Origin: Ferrovibrio terrae
GTDB lineage: Bacteria; Pseudomonadota; Alphaproteobacteria; Ferrovibrionales; Ferrovibrionaceae
Reading direction: 5' to 3'
DNA length: 64,000 nucleotides
NCBI RefSeq assembly: GCF_007197755.1
Contig: NZ_CP041636.1
Location: 1,772,001-1,836,000, forward strand
Part shown: piece after piece, positions 35,659-44,900 of the stretch
How the letters are laid out: each line of letters opens with the position of its first letter
How positions within the stretch are numbered: position 1 is the stretch's first letter
Translations under genes and position numbers: made by a program
Notes under the pieces: generated by a model
Database searches by the model: none
What the model was told of the DNA's origin: nothing
The model's input: the letters and a program-made list of their open reading frames with translations, nothing else

Positions 35659-36717
35659 ATGGCGGGAGTATTCTGCCGCGACGTCCGCAAGGCGTTCGGC
35701 TCGACACAGATTCTGCACGGCGTCTCGATCGATATTCAGGATGGCGAGTTCGTCGTGCTGGTCGGGCCTTCAGGCTGCGGCAAATCCACCCTGCTCCGGA
35801 TGATCGCCGGCCTGGAAAACATCACGGGCGGCGAAATCGCCATTGGTGATCGTGTGGTCAACAACGTTCCGCCGAAAGAGCGCGACGTCGCCATGGTGTT
35901 CCAGAATTATGCGCTCTATCCGCATATGACGGTGGAGGCCAACATGGCCTTCTCGCTGATGTTGCGCGGCGCCGAGAAGTCCGAGATCGACCAGCGTGTG
36001 CAGCAGGCTGCCGGCATCCTCGGCCTGAAGCCGCTGCTGGAGCGTTTCCCGCGCCAGCTGTCCGGCGGCCAGCGCCAGCGCGTCGCCATGGGCCGCGCCA
36101 TCGTGCGCGATCCGCAGGTCTTCCTGTTCGACGAGCCGCTGTCGAATCTCGATGCCAAGCTGCGCGTGGCGATGCGCACCGAGATCAAGGAACTGCACCA
36201 GCGACTCAGAACCACCACCATCTATGTGACGCATGACCAGATCGAAGCCATGACCATGGCTGACAAGATCGTGGTGATGCATGACGGCCGCGTCGAGCAG
36301 ATCGGCACGCCGCTCGAACTCTACGACCGGCCCGACAACATATTCGTCGCCGGCTTCATCGGCTCGCCGGCGATGAATTTCGTGCGTGGCAAGACCAATG
36401 GCGGCAGCTTCGCGGCCGACAGCGGCATTCATCTGCCGTTGCCCACGCGCGGCGGCGGCGCATCCGGCCAGCCCACTGTCTATGGCGTCCGGCCCGAGCA
36501 TTTCGCGCTTGCAGATGACGGTGCCGAAGCCGAGGTGCGCGTGGTCGAGCCGACCGGCTCCGAAATCATGGTCGCCGCCAAACTCGGCGATGCTGATGTG
36601 ATTGCAGTGTTTCGTGAACGTCACAAATTCAAGCCGGGCGACAAGATCCGGCTGAAGCCCAATCCCGAGCTTGCCCATCTGTTTGACGCGTCGACTGGAA
36701 AAAGGCTGAACGCCTGA
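35659..36717 (+). CDS. Carbohydrate ABC transporter ATPase (UgpC/MalK/SmoK type)
   Basis: This 352-residue ATPase has Walker A VGPSGCGKSTLLRMIAG, Q-loop VAMVFQNYALYPHMTV, signature LSGGQRQRVAMGRAIV, Walker B VFLFDEPLSNLDAKL and switch histidine YVTHDQIEAMTMAD. The C-terminal TOBE/OB region (about 235-350) contains GSPAMNFVRGKTN and YGVRPEHFALADDG, as in MalK-type proteins. It serves the binding protein and permeases that follow. A strong ribosome site GGGAGG precedes the ATG. It is the first gene of the operon. Confidence 0.93.
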   Translation: MAGVFCRDVRKAFGSTQILHGVSIDIQDGEFVVLVGPSGCGKSTLLRMIAGLENITGGEIAIGDRVVNNVPPKERDVAMVFQNYALYPHMTVEANMAFSLMLRGAEKSEIDQRVQQAAGILGLKPLLERFPRQLSGGQRQRVAMGRAIVRDPQVFLFDEPLSNLDAKLRVAMRTEIKELHQRLRTTTIYVTHDQIEAMTMADKIVVMHDGRVEQIGTPLELYDRPDNIFVAGFIGSPAMNFVRGKTNGGSFAADSGIHLPLPTRGGGASGQPTVYGVRPEHFALADDGAEAEVRVVEPTGSEIMVAAKLGDADVIAVFRERHKFKPGDKIRLKPNPELAHLFDASTGKRLNA

Positions 36718-36740
36718 ATAATCAACGGAGGAAAAGACCG

Positions 36741-38045
36741 ATGAAAGATTTATCACGTCGTACATTCGTCCAGGCCAGTACTGCTGCTGCCATTCTGAGC
36801 AGCTCCTCGTTTTTCGATTGGGCCAAGGCCTGGGCGCAGACCGCGCCCTGGAAGCCTGAAGCCGGAGCCAAGATCAACCTGATGCGCTGGCGCCGCTTCG
36901 TGGAAGCCGAAGATGCCGCCTTCATGAAGATGGTCGCCGCCTTCAAGGCCGCCACCGGCGTGGACGTGAATGTCGTCAACGAATCGTTCGACGACATCCA
37001 GCCCAAGGCTTCCGTGGTTGCCAATACCGGCCAGGGCCTCGACATGGTCTGGGGCCTGTACTCGCTTCCGCATCTGTTCCCGCAGAAGTGCCTCGACCAG
37101 ACCGACGTCGCCGACTATCTCGGCAAGAAATACGGCGGCTGGGCTCCGGCGGCCGAGATGTACGGCAAGTCGGGCGGCAAGTGGATCGGCATTCCGGTGG
37201 CCACCACCGGCGGCCTGATGAACTACCGCATTTCTTCGATGCAGAAGGCAGGCTTTAAGGAGTTCCCGAAGGACACGGCGAGCTTCCTTGAGCTGGTCAA
37301 GGCGCTGAAGAAGAACAACACGCCGGCCGGTTTCGCGCTTGGCCATGCCTCGGGTGACGCCAATACCTGGCTGCACTGGGCCTTGTGGTCGCATGGCGGC
37401 CAGCTGGTCGACAAGGACGACAAGGTCATCATCAACTCGCCTGAGACCGCCAAGTCGCTCGAATTCGTCAAGGCGCTGTACGAGAACTTCATTCCCGGCA
37501 CCGCGTCGTGGAATGATTCGTCCAACAACAAGATCTTCGTGTCGGGCGATCTCCACCTCACCTCGAACGGCATCTCGGTCTATGTGGCGGCCCAGAAGGA
37601 TAACAAGGCCGTTGCCGACGACATGGACCATGCCTATATGCCGATCGGCCCGGTGGGCAAGCCGACCGAACTGCATCTGGCCTTCCCGATCCTGACCTTC
37701 AACTTCACGAAGGCGCCGAATGCCTGCAAGGCCTTCACGGCCTTCATGCTGGAAGCGGAAAACTTCAATCCGTGGGTCGAGGCGGCGCAGGGCTACCTGT
37801 CGCACTTCCTGAATGCCTACGACAAGAATCCGGTCTGGACGTCAGATCCGAAGCGCACGCCGTATCGCGACGTGTCGAAGCGGACCCTGACGCCTGGCGG
37901 TCTTGGTTCGCTCGGCGAAAAGGCGGCGGCTGCGGTTGCCGACTTCATCGTCGTCGACATGTTCGCCAACTACGCGACGGGCCGTGAAGACGTCAAGGGA
38001 GCGATTGCCGTGGCTGAGCGGCAGGCCAAGCGCATCTATCGCTGA
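36741..38045 (+). CDS. Carbohydrate-type ABC transporter substrate-binding protein (SBP family 1)
   Basis: This 434-residue periplasmic protein has a twin-arginine-type leader (LSRRTFVQASTAAAILSSSS), ending near AWAQ. The mature part reads INLMRWRRFVEAEDAAFMKM, a family 1 binding-protein start, and WIGIPVATTGGLMNYRIS is the usual ligand-loop region. FNPWVEAAQGYLSHFLNAYD lies late. It binds a sugar, polyol or glycoside, not identifiable here. A strong hairpin between this gene and the first permease probably allows higher expression of this gene than of the permeases. Confidence 0.9.
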   Translation: MKDLSRRTFVQASTAAAILSSSSFFDWAKAWAQTAPWKPEAGAKINLMRWRRFVEAEDAAFMKMVAAFKAATGVDVNVVNESFDDIQPKASVVANTGQGLDMVWGLYSLPHLFPQKCLDQTDVADYLGKKYGGWAPAAEMYGKSGGKWIGIPVATTGGLMNYRISSMQKAGFKEFPKDTASFLELVKALKKNNTPAGFALGHASGDANTWLHWALWSHGGQLVDKDDKVIINSPETAKSLEFVKALYENFIPGTASWNDSSNNKIFVSGDLHLTSNGISVYVAAQKDNKAVADDMDHAYMPIGPVGKPTELHLAFPILTFNFTKAPNACKAFTAFMLEAENFNPWVEAAQGYLSHFLNAYDKNPVWTSDPKRTPYRDVSKRTLTPGGLGSLGEKAAAAVADFIVVDMFANYATGREDVKGAIAVAERQAKRIYR

Positions 38046-38054
38046 TCGAGAAAC

Positions 38055-38090
38055 GGATCGCGGGCGGGCAACTGCCCGCGATCCTCTCTT
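38055..38090 (+). terminator. Strong intra-operon hairpin after the binding-protein gene
   Basis: The 11-bp stem GGATCGCGGGC (38055-38065) with GCCCGCGATCC (38074-38084) has an 8-nt loop and is followed by TCTCTTCTCCC, only weakly T-rich. It begins 10 nt after the stop of the binding-protein gene and 43 nt before the next start. Such hairpins in ABC operons act as partial terminators or protect the upstream mRNA end. Confidence 0.65.
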
Positions 38091-38132
38091 CTCCCGATAT
38101 TTTGAATATGAGCGGCACTGGACGGAAACAGA

Positions 38133-39095
38133 ATGGTTGATGTGGCCGAGAAACCGACGACGAGGCGCGCTCCGCAGGCGATGGAAGTCAGCGCCTGGAG
38201 CCAGCTCAAGGCGAACCGCAACTGGCTCGGCTGGTGGTTCATGCTGCCAGCGCTTGGTATCCTGGTGCTGTTCCTGGCCTATCCACTCGGCCTTGGTGTC
38301 TGGCTGTCCTTTACCGATACCAAGATCGGCCGCAGCGGCGTTTTCATCGGCCTGGAGAATTACGAATGGCTGCAGGGCGATACAGTCTTCTGGCTGTCGG
38401 TGCTCAACACGCTGCTCTACACCATCGTCGCCAGTATCGTGAAATTCGCCGCAGGCCTCTATCTCGCGCTGCTGCTCGACAAGCATATTCCCTTCAAGGC
38501 GCTGATCCGCGCCGCCATCCTGATCCCCTTCATCGTGCCCACCGTGCTGTCGGCCATCGCCTTCTGGTGGATCTACGATTCGCAGTTCTCGATCTTGTCC
38601 TGGTCGCTGAAAAAGATGGGGCTGATCACGCAGAATATCGATTTCCTCGGCGACCCGTGGAATGCGCGCTGGTCCACCATCTTCGCCAATATCTGGCGCG
38701 GCGTGCCCTTCGTGGCGATCACGCTGCTGGCCGGCCTGCAGACAGTGTCGCCATCGCTCTATGAGGCCGCGACGCTGGATGGCGCCACGCCCTGGCAGCG
38801 CTTCCGCCATATCACCTATCCGCTGCTGACGCCGATCATCGCGGTGGTGATGACCTTCTCGGTGCTGTTCACCTTTACCGACTTCCAGTTGATCTGGGCG
38901 ATGACCCGCGGTGGCCCGGTGAACGCCACCCATCTGATGGCCACGCTGTCGTATCAGCGCGGCATCCTGGGCGGACAGCTCGGCGAGGGCGCGGCCATCG
39001 CCACGGCTATGATTCCGTTCCTGCTCGGCGCGATCATGATTTCCTGGTTCGGCCTGCAGCGCCGCAAATGGCAGCAGGGTTCAGATAATGACTGA
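38133..39095 (+). CDS. Carbohydrate ABC transporter permease (MalF/UgpA type)
   Basis: This 320-residue membrane protein has six helices. It has a cytoplasmic N-terminus, NWLGWWFMLPALGILVLFLA as first helix, and the EAA loop LYEAATLDGATPWQRFRHIT. TDFQLIWAMTRGGPVNATHL is the conserved late periplasmic loop of MalF-type proteins. It forms the channel with the next permease. Its 3' end lies in a 15-bp tandem repeat (39087-39131). Confidence 0.92.
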   Translation: MVDVAEKPTTRRAPQAMEVSAWSQLKANRNWLGWWFMLPALGILVLFLAYPLGLGVWLSFTDTKIGRSGVFIGLENYEWLQGDTVFWLSVLNTLLYTIVASIVKFAAGLYLALLLDKHIPFKALIRAAILIPFIVPTVLSAIAFWWIYDSQFSILSWSLKKMGLITQNIDFLGDPWNARWSTIFANIWRGVPFVAITLLAGLQTVSPSLYEAATLDGATPWQRFRHITYPLLTPIIAVVMTFSVLFTFTDFQLIWAMTRGGPVNATHLMATLSYQRGILGGQLGEGAAIATAMIPFLLGAIMISWFGLQRRKWQQGSDND

Positions 39096-39131
39096 CAGGG
39101 CAATGACTGATACGGCAATGACTGGAGTGCG
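39087..39131 (+). repeat. Three tandem copies of a 15-bp repeat across a stop codon
   Basis: AATGACTGACAGGGC (39087-39101), AATGACTGATACGGC (39102-39116) and AATGACTGGAGTGCG (39117-39131) are imperfect head-to-tail copies. The first contains the TGA stop of the first permease gene and each contains ATGACTG, so stop and start-like triplets are repeated. The second permease begins 7 bp after the last copy. Confidence 0.75.
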
Positions 39132-39137
39132 AATCTG

Positions 39138-40022
39138 ATGGCGATTGCAGAAACGAAGTCCGATCACTCCGAGGGCATGAGCTATCTCGAGACCGTGCCG
39201 AAACGGCTGGTCACGCTGTATCTGCCGCTGCTGATCTTCCTGGTCGTTCTGCTGTTCCCGTTCTACTGGATGGCGCTGACGGCGATCAAACCGAACGAGC
39301 AGCTGCTCGACATGGAGCGCGTCAGCCCGTTCTGGACCTGGGATCCGACGCTGCAGCATATCAAGAAGCTGCTGTTTGAATCGAATTATCCGAAATGGCT
39401 GTGGAACACGATGTATGTCGCCGCCGGCGCCACGGCACTGTCGATCATCGCCAGCGTGCTGGCCGCCTATGCCATCGTGCGCCTGCGTTTCAAGGGTGCG
39501 CAGACGGTGGGGGGCCTGATCTTCCTCGCCTATCTGGTGCCGCCGTCGATCCTGTTCATCCCGCTGGCCACCGTGGTATTCCAGTATGGCCTGTTCGACA
39601 GCCCGCTGGCGCTGATCCTGGTCTACCCCACCATCCTGATCCCGTTCTCCACCTGGCTGCTGATGGGCTATTTCAAGACCATCCCGTTCGAGCTGGAGGA
39701 ATGCGCGCTGATCGACGGAGCCTCGCGCTGGCAGATCCTGACCCGCATCGTGCTGCCGCTCTCGATCCCCGGCCTGATCTCGGCCTTCATCTTCTGCTTC
39801 ACGCTGTGCTGGAACGAGTTCATCTATGCGCTGACCTTCCTGCAGTCGGTGACCAACAAGACTGTGCCGGTCGCCATCGTGAACGAGTTCGTCGACGGCG
39901 ATATCTATCGCTGGGGCTCGCTGATGGCTGGCGCGCTGGTCGGCTCGCTGCCGCTGGTGGTCCTCTATGCCTTCTTCGTCGAGCACTACGTCTCGGCGAT
40001 GACCGGCGCCGTGAAGGAGTAG
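39138..40022 (+). CDS. Carbohydrate ABC transporter permease (MalG/UgpE type)
   Basis: This 294-residue membrane protein has six helices, starting with TLYLPLLIFLVVLLFPFYWM. The EAA loop reads ELEECALIDGASRWQILTRI followed by VLPLSIPGL, as in MalG-type permeases, and the last part is GSLPLVVLYAFFVEHYVSAM. It completes the importer with the preceding permease, the SBP and the ATPase. The stop lies in a small 14-bp tandem duplication (GAAGGAGTAGC at 40013, GAAGGAATAGC at 40027). Confidence 0.92.
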   Translation: MAIAETKSDHSEGMSYLETVPKRLVTLYLPLLIFLVVLLFPFYWMALTAIKPNEQLLDMERVSPFWTWDPTLQHIKKLLFESNYPKWLWNTMYVAAGATALSIIASVLAAYAIVRLRFKGAQTVGGLIFLAYLVPPSILFIPLATVVFQYGLFDSPLALILVYPTILIPFSTWLLMGYFKTIPFELEECALIDGASRWQILTRIVLPLSIPGLISAFIFCFTLCWNEFIYALTFLQSVTNKTVPVAIVNEFVDGDIYRWGSLMAGALVGSLPLVVLYAFFVEHYVSAMTGAVKE

Positions 40023-40061
40023 CCGCGAAGGAATAGCAGGAGTCTTCTCCGCGAATAAAAA

Positions 40062-40086
40062 AGCGGGCCTGCATTGCAGGCCCGCT
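40062..40086. terminator. Bidirectional terminator between the sugar ABC operon and the Liv-type binding-protein gene
   Basis: The 11-bp stem AGCGGGCCTGC (40062-40072) with GCAGGCCCGCT (40076-40086) has a 3-nt loop. On the minus strand it is followed by TTTTTATT, a good T-run for the operon ending at 40115. On the plus strand it is followed by CCCGTTT, weaker. Both convergent operons end beside it. Confidence 0.88.
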
Positions 40087-40114
40087 CCCGTTTAAGCTTC
40101 CGACTGGCGTGAAA

Positions 40115-41341
40115 TTACTTCTTCACCAGCGGGCATTTCGACTGCGACAGCGGCTGGAAGGCTTTGTCGGCCGGGATGGTCGCCAGCAGCTTGTAGTAAT
40201 CCCAGGCAGCCTTCGACTCAGACGGCTTCTTCACCTCGAACAGATACATGTCGTGGACCATGCGGCCGTCCTCACGGATCTTGCCGTTCTTGTAGAAAAC
40301 GTCGTTGATGGTGATCTCGCGCATCTTCGCCATCACCTCTTCGGTGCTGTCGGTGCCGGCCGCCTGCACCGCCTTCAGGTAATGCAGGACCGACGAGTAT
40401 GTGCCGGTCTGCAGCATGTTCGGCATGGCGCCCACGGTGGCGAAGAACTTCTGCGACCATTTCCGCGTGTCGTCATTCATGTCCCAGTAGGAGGCTTCGG
40501 TGATGGTCAGGCCCTGGGCTTCCTTAAGGCCAAGCCCATGCACGTCGTTGATGAAGCCGGCGAGCGCTGCGAGCTTGTAGCCGCTCTGGGTCAGGCCGAA
40601 TTCCGAGGCCTGCTTGATCGAATTGATGGTGTCGCCGCCGGCATTGGCCAGCGCGATTACCTTCGGCTTGGCGTTTTGCGCCGTCAGCAGGGCGGACGAG
40701 AAATCCGACGTGCTGACCGGATGCCGGGTGTTGCCGAGCACCTTGCCGCCGAGGCTGGTGACGACGGCGCTCAGGTCGTTTTCCAGGCTGTGGCCGAAAG
40801 CGTAATCGGCCGTGACAAAATACCAGGTGTCGAAGCCCTGCTCGACCAGCGCGCGCCCGGTGCTTTGGGCAATGGCATAAGTGTCATAGGCCCAGTGAAC
40901 GGCATAAGGCCCGCAGGCATCGTTGGTGATGCGGATCGAGCCCGGCGAGCTCAGCGTCAGGATCTTTTTCTTTTCCTTGGCGATCTCAAGCACCGCGAGT
41001 GCCGGCGAGGAGGAGGCGACATCGAGGATGGCGTCGACCTTTTCGGTATCGAACCATTTGCGCGCCACGGCGGCGCCGATATCGGGCTTGTTCTGGTGGT
41101 CGGCATAGACAAGTTCGACTGGCATGCCGTTGACCTTGCCGCCGAATTCATCGATCGCCATCTGCGCGGCGGTCACCGCGCCCTTGCCGGTGATGTCGGC
41201 ATAGACGCCGGACATGTCTTCGATGACGCCGACCTTGATCACGCCGTCGGAAATCTTGGCACTCTGCGCGAGTGCGGTGTGCGAACAGAAAGCCGCTGTG
41301 GTGGCGATCAGGGCTGCGGCGGTGCGATATGGCATTTTCAT
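40115..41341 (-). CDS. Branched-chain-amino-acid-type (LivK-like) ABC substrate-binding protein
   Basis: This 408-residue periplasmic protein has a Sec signal peptide (1-25, ending SHTALA) and the Peripla_BP_6 fold: IKVGVIEDMSGVYADITGKG, VNGMPVELVYADHQNKPDIG and SSSPALAVLEIAKEKKKILT. Proteins of this type bind amino acids, but also aromatic and aliphatic acids. The Liv permeases and ATPases are not in the window. It is the last gene of an operon with HMG-CoA reductase, a CoA-transferase and an enoyl-CoA hydratase, so the ligand may be a branched hydroxy acid such as mevalonate or 3-hydroxy-3-methylglutarate. That is inference. GGAGGA precedes the ATG. Confidence 0.88.
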   Translation of the reverse strand: MKMPYRTAAALIATTAAFCSHTALAQSAKISDGVIKVGVIEDMSGVYADITGKGAVTAAQMAIDEFGGKVNGMPVELVYADHQNKPDIGAAVARKWFDTEKVDAILDVASSSPALAVLEIAKEKKKILTLSSPGSIRITNDACGPYAVHWAYDTYAIAQSTGRALVEQGFDTWYFVTADYAFGHSLENDLSAVVTSLGGKVLGNTRHPVSTSDFSSALLTAQNAKPKVIALANAGGDTINSIKQASEFGLTQSGYKLAALAGFINDVHGLGLKEAQGLTITEASYWDMNDDTRKWSQKFFATVGAMPNMLQTGTYSSVLHYLKAVQAAGTDSTEEVMAKMREITINDVFYKNGKIREDGRMVHDMYLFEVKKPSESKAAWDYYKLLATIPADKAFQPLSQSKCPLVKK

Positions 41342-41385
41342 TTGAGTCCTCCCCAGGACGTTGATACTCAGTTTCGGATATCGGC

Positions 41386-42144
41386 CTACTTTTTGGTCCC
41401 TTTGTCGGCAAAGGCGGCGAGGCCGCGTCTGGCGTCCTCGCTGGTAAAGGTGCGCTGGCCCAGCGCGGCCTCCTGACGGAAGGCCTCGGCGAGCGGAAGA
41501 TCCTGCAGCGTGAGTGCGGCTTCCTTGATTGTCTGCACGGCGCCGGGGCTCAGGGTCGCGATCTTCTCCGCGATCTTGAAGGCAAGAGGTTCGACCTGCT
41601 CAGAAGGACAGACCCGGTTTACGACGCCTTTGGCCAGCATGTCCTGCGCCGAAAAACGTTCGGCGGTCAGCATGATCTCCATGGCATGGGCATAACCGAT
41701 CTGCCGCACCAACCGCACCAGCGTACCGCCTGCCGGTACGAAACCGTGCTTGGGCTCCGGTAGCTGGAAGATGGCTGTGCCTGCGGCGATACGGATGTCA
41801 GTCGCCAGCATGATCTCGAAGCCACCGCCCATGCACAGGCCGCGAATGGCGCTGATCATCGGCTTATGGAAGCCGGTGAATTTGAGATGCGCCGGGTCCC
41901 AGGCCGAGATATCCATCTTGTCCGACGCCAGCGCGGGAATGGATTCGGTGAGATCGGCGCCGACGCAGAAGGCGCGCTCGCCCGCACCGGTCAGCACCAC
42001 GACGCGGACATCAGCATCGTCCTTGATGTCGAGGAAGGCGCTGCCGAGATCGTCATACATGGCCAGCGTCAGCGCATTCAGCTTGTCGGGCCGGTTGATG
42101 CGAACCGTGGCGATATGACCGTTTCTGATCAGATCGATCGACAT
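41386..42144 (-). CDS. Enoyl-CoA hydratase/isomerase family protein
   Basis: This 252-residue crotonase-fold protein has the oxyanion-hole regions ERAFCVGADLTE and GLCMGGGFEIMLATDIRIAA. Both catalytic glutamates of hydratases are in place: QLPEPKHGFVPAGG and HAMEIMLTAERFSAQD. Hydration of a 2-enoyl-CoA is therefore likely. Its start shares a base with the stop of the CoA-transferase gene. In this operon a candidate substrate is 3-methylglutaconyl-CoA (giving HMG-CoA), but that is inference. Confidence 0.88.
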   Translation of the reverse strand: MSIDLIRNGHIATVRINRPDKLNALTLAMYDDLGSAFLDIKDDADVRVVVLTGAGERAFCVGADLTESIPALASDKMDISAWDPAHLKFTGFHKPMISAIRGLCMGGGFEIMLATDIRIAAGTAIFQLPEPKHGFVPAGGTLVRLVRQIGYAHAMEIMLTAERFSAQDMLAKGVVNRVCPSEQVEPLAFKIAEKIATLSPGAVQTIKEAALTLQDLPLAEAFRQEAALGQRTFTSEDARRGLAAFADKGTKK

Positions 42145-43382
42145 CAGATCGCCCCCGATGACTTGAGGCGTGCGAATTCCTCCGGCGTCACGCCAGCCAG
42201 GCGTGCCAGCACCAGTTCGTTATGCTCGCCGGGCGCCGGGGCTTTCTCGAAGGCGATGTCGGCCAGGCCGGACAGTTTGATCGGCTGGCCGAACATGCCG
42301 AGCAGCCGGCCCGCGATGGGCACGTTGACGATCATGTTGCGGGCCGCGATATGCGGGTCTTCCACCACTTCAGCGATATTCTTGATGGCGCTGAGCGGCA
42401 CCTTGTCGCCGGCCATCTCCTCCAGTTCGGCCTTGGTGTATTTGCCGAACCAGCCTTCCAGCAGCGGCTTGACGATGGTTTCCGCCACCTTGTGGTCGAA
42501 GCGCTTTTCCATCGTATCGATGGCCGGGTCCTTGGCCTTGTCCGGTTCGCCGAACAGGGCGCAGGTAATCGCCCAGAATTTGTCCGTATAGCCGCCGAAG
42601 AAAACGTAGCCGTCCTTGCAGCGGAACTGCCCGTAGGGCCGCACGAAAGGATGATCGTTACCGAGTGGCGAGGCGATCTCCTGCTTGCTGGTGTAGCGCA
42701 CGACGGCATGTTCAGTGAGTGTCAGCACCGAATCCTGCTGCGAGACATCGACCACCTGGCCGCGGCCGGTCTTTTCGGCTTCGCGCAGGGCCGCCAGCGT
42801 ACCGATGGCGGCATAAAGCGAGGCAGCCAGATCGCCGATAATGGTGCCGACGCGCACCGGCGGCATATCGGGATAGCCGTTCATCGACCACAGCCCGCCG
42901 GCGGCCTGCCCGGTATTGTCATAGGCCGGCTTCGACGAGTTGGGCCCGGTGCGGCCGAAGCCGCTGATCGCGGTGTAGATCAGGCGCGGATTGATCTGCT
43001 GCAGCACCTCGTAGCCCAGTCCGAGCTTGTCCATCGTGCCAGGGCGGAAATTCTCGACCAGGATATCGGTGTTGCGCACCAGCTTCTTCAGCAGCTCCTT
43101 GCCCTCGGCCGATTTGAAATTGAGGGTGATGCCGAGCTTGTTGCGGTTGTACTGCGTGAAGAAGGCGCTGAGCTGCGCATCGTCCGGGCCGACGAAAGGC
43201 GGGAAGCTGCGCGCATAATCCGGATCGCCGGGATGCTCGACCTTGATCACGGTGGCGCCCAGATCGGCCAGCAGCATCGAACAGAAGGGTCCTGCCACGA
43301 CGCGCGTGATGTCCAGCACCGTCAGGCCTTTCAAAGGGCCGGCGCGTTCCTCGAGTCCTTCACTCTGCGTCTTTGCGGTCAC
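42144..43382 (-). CDS. Class III (CaiB/BaiF) CoA-transferase
   Basis: This 412-residue protein has the family's start GLTVLDITRVVAGPFCSMLL and DLGATVIKVEHPGDPDYARS, the segment DILVENFRPGTMDKLGLGYE, and the catalytic Asp in KPAYDNTGQAAGGLW. FVRPYGQFRCKDGYVFFGGY is also typical. Class III enzymes move CoA between organic acids. Relatives include succinyl-CoA:glutarate/3-hydroxy-3-methylglutarate transferases. Next to an HMG-CoA reductase, transfer of CoA to HMG or a related dicarboxylate is attractive, but unproven. It lies 37 nt downstream of the reductase gene. Confidence 0.88.
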   Translation of the reverse strand: MTAKTQSEGLEERAGPLKGLTVLDITRVVAGPFCSMLLADLGATVIKVEHPGDPDYARSFPPFVGPDDAQLSAFFTQYNRNKLGITLNFKSAEGKELLKKLVRNTDILVENFRPGTMDKLGLGYEVLQQINPRLIYTAISGFGRTGPNSSKPAYDNTGQAAGGLWSMNGYPDMPPVRVGTIIGDLAASLYAAIGTLAALREAEKTGRGQVVDVSQQDSVLTLTEHAVVRYTSKQEIASPLGNDHPFVRPYGQFRCKDGYVFFGGYTDKFWAITCALFGEPDKAKDPAIDTMEKRFDHKVAETIVKPLLEGWFGKYTKAELEEMAGDKVPLSAIKNIAEVVEDPHIAARNMIVNVPIAGRLLGMFGQPIKLSGLADIAFEKAPAPGEHNELVLARLAGVTPEEFARLKSSGAI

Positions 43383-43419
43383 GTCAGTCTCCGATGCTGC
43401 AATGGATCTGCGGCATCAA

Positions 43420-44751
<1,332 letters not shown>

Positions 44752-44835
44752 CGTGTTTCCTCCACTTGGCCGCCGCCTTGCCGGCGCGGTCCTGATCACG
44801 GTTTCAAAATCACGGTGCATGCCGGTTTAAACAAG

Positions 44836-44889
44836 GGACAATTTCCGCTATTGTCCGAGGAACTGTACTGATTGAATAACTGGTACAGT
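44836..44889. promoter_or_regulatory. Two inverted repeats in the HMG-CoA reductase / MocR divergent promoter
   Basis: GGACAAT (44836-44842) and ATTGTCC (44850-44856) form a perfect inverted repeat with a 7-bp spacer. ACTGTAC (44862-44868) and GTACAGT (44883-44889) form a second with a 14-bp spacer; it ends 11 bp before the MocR ATG. Arm centres of each repeat are one to two helical turns apart, suiting dimeric regulators. They are candidate binding sites of the MocR protein encoded alongside. Confidence 0.6.
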
Positions 44890-44900
44890 CTGGAGGAAAC

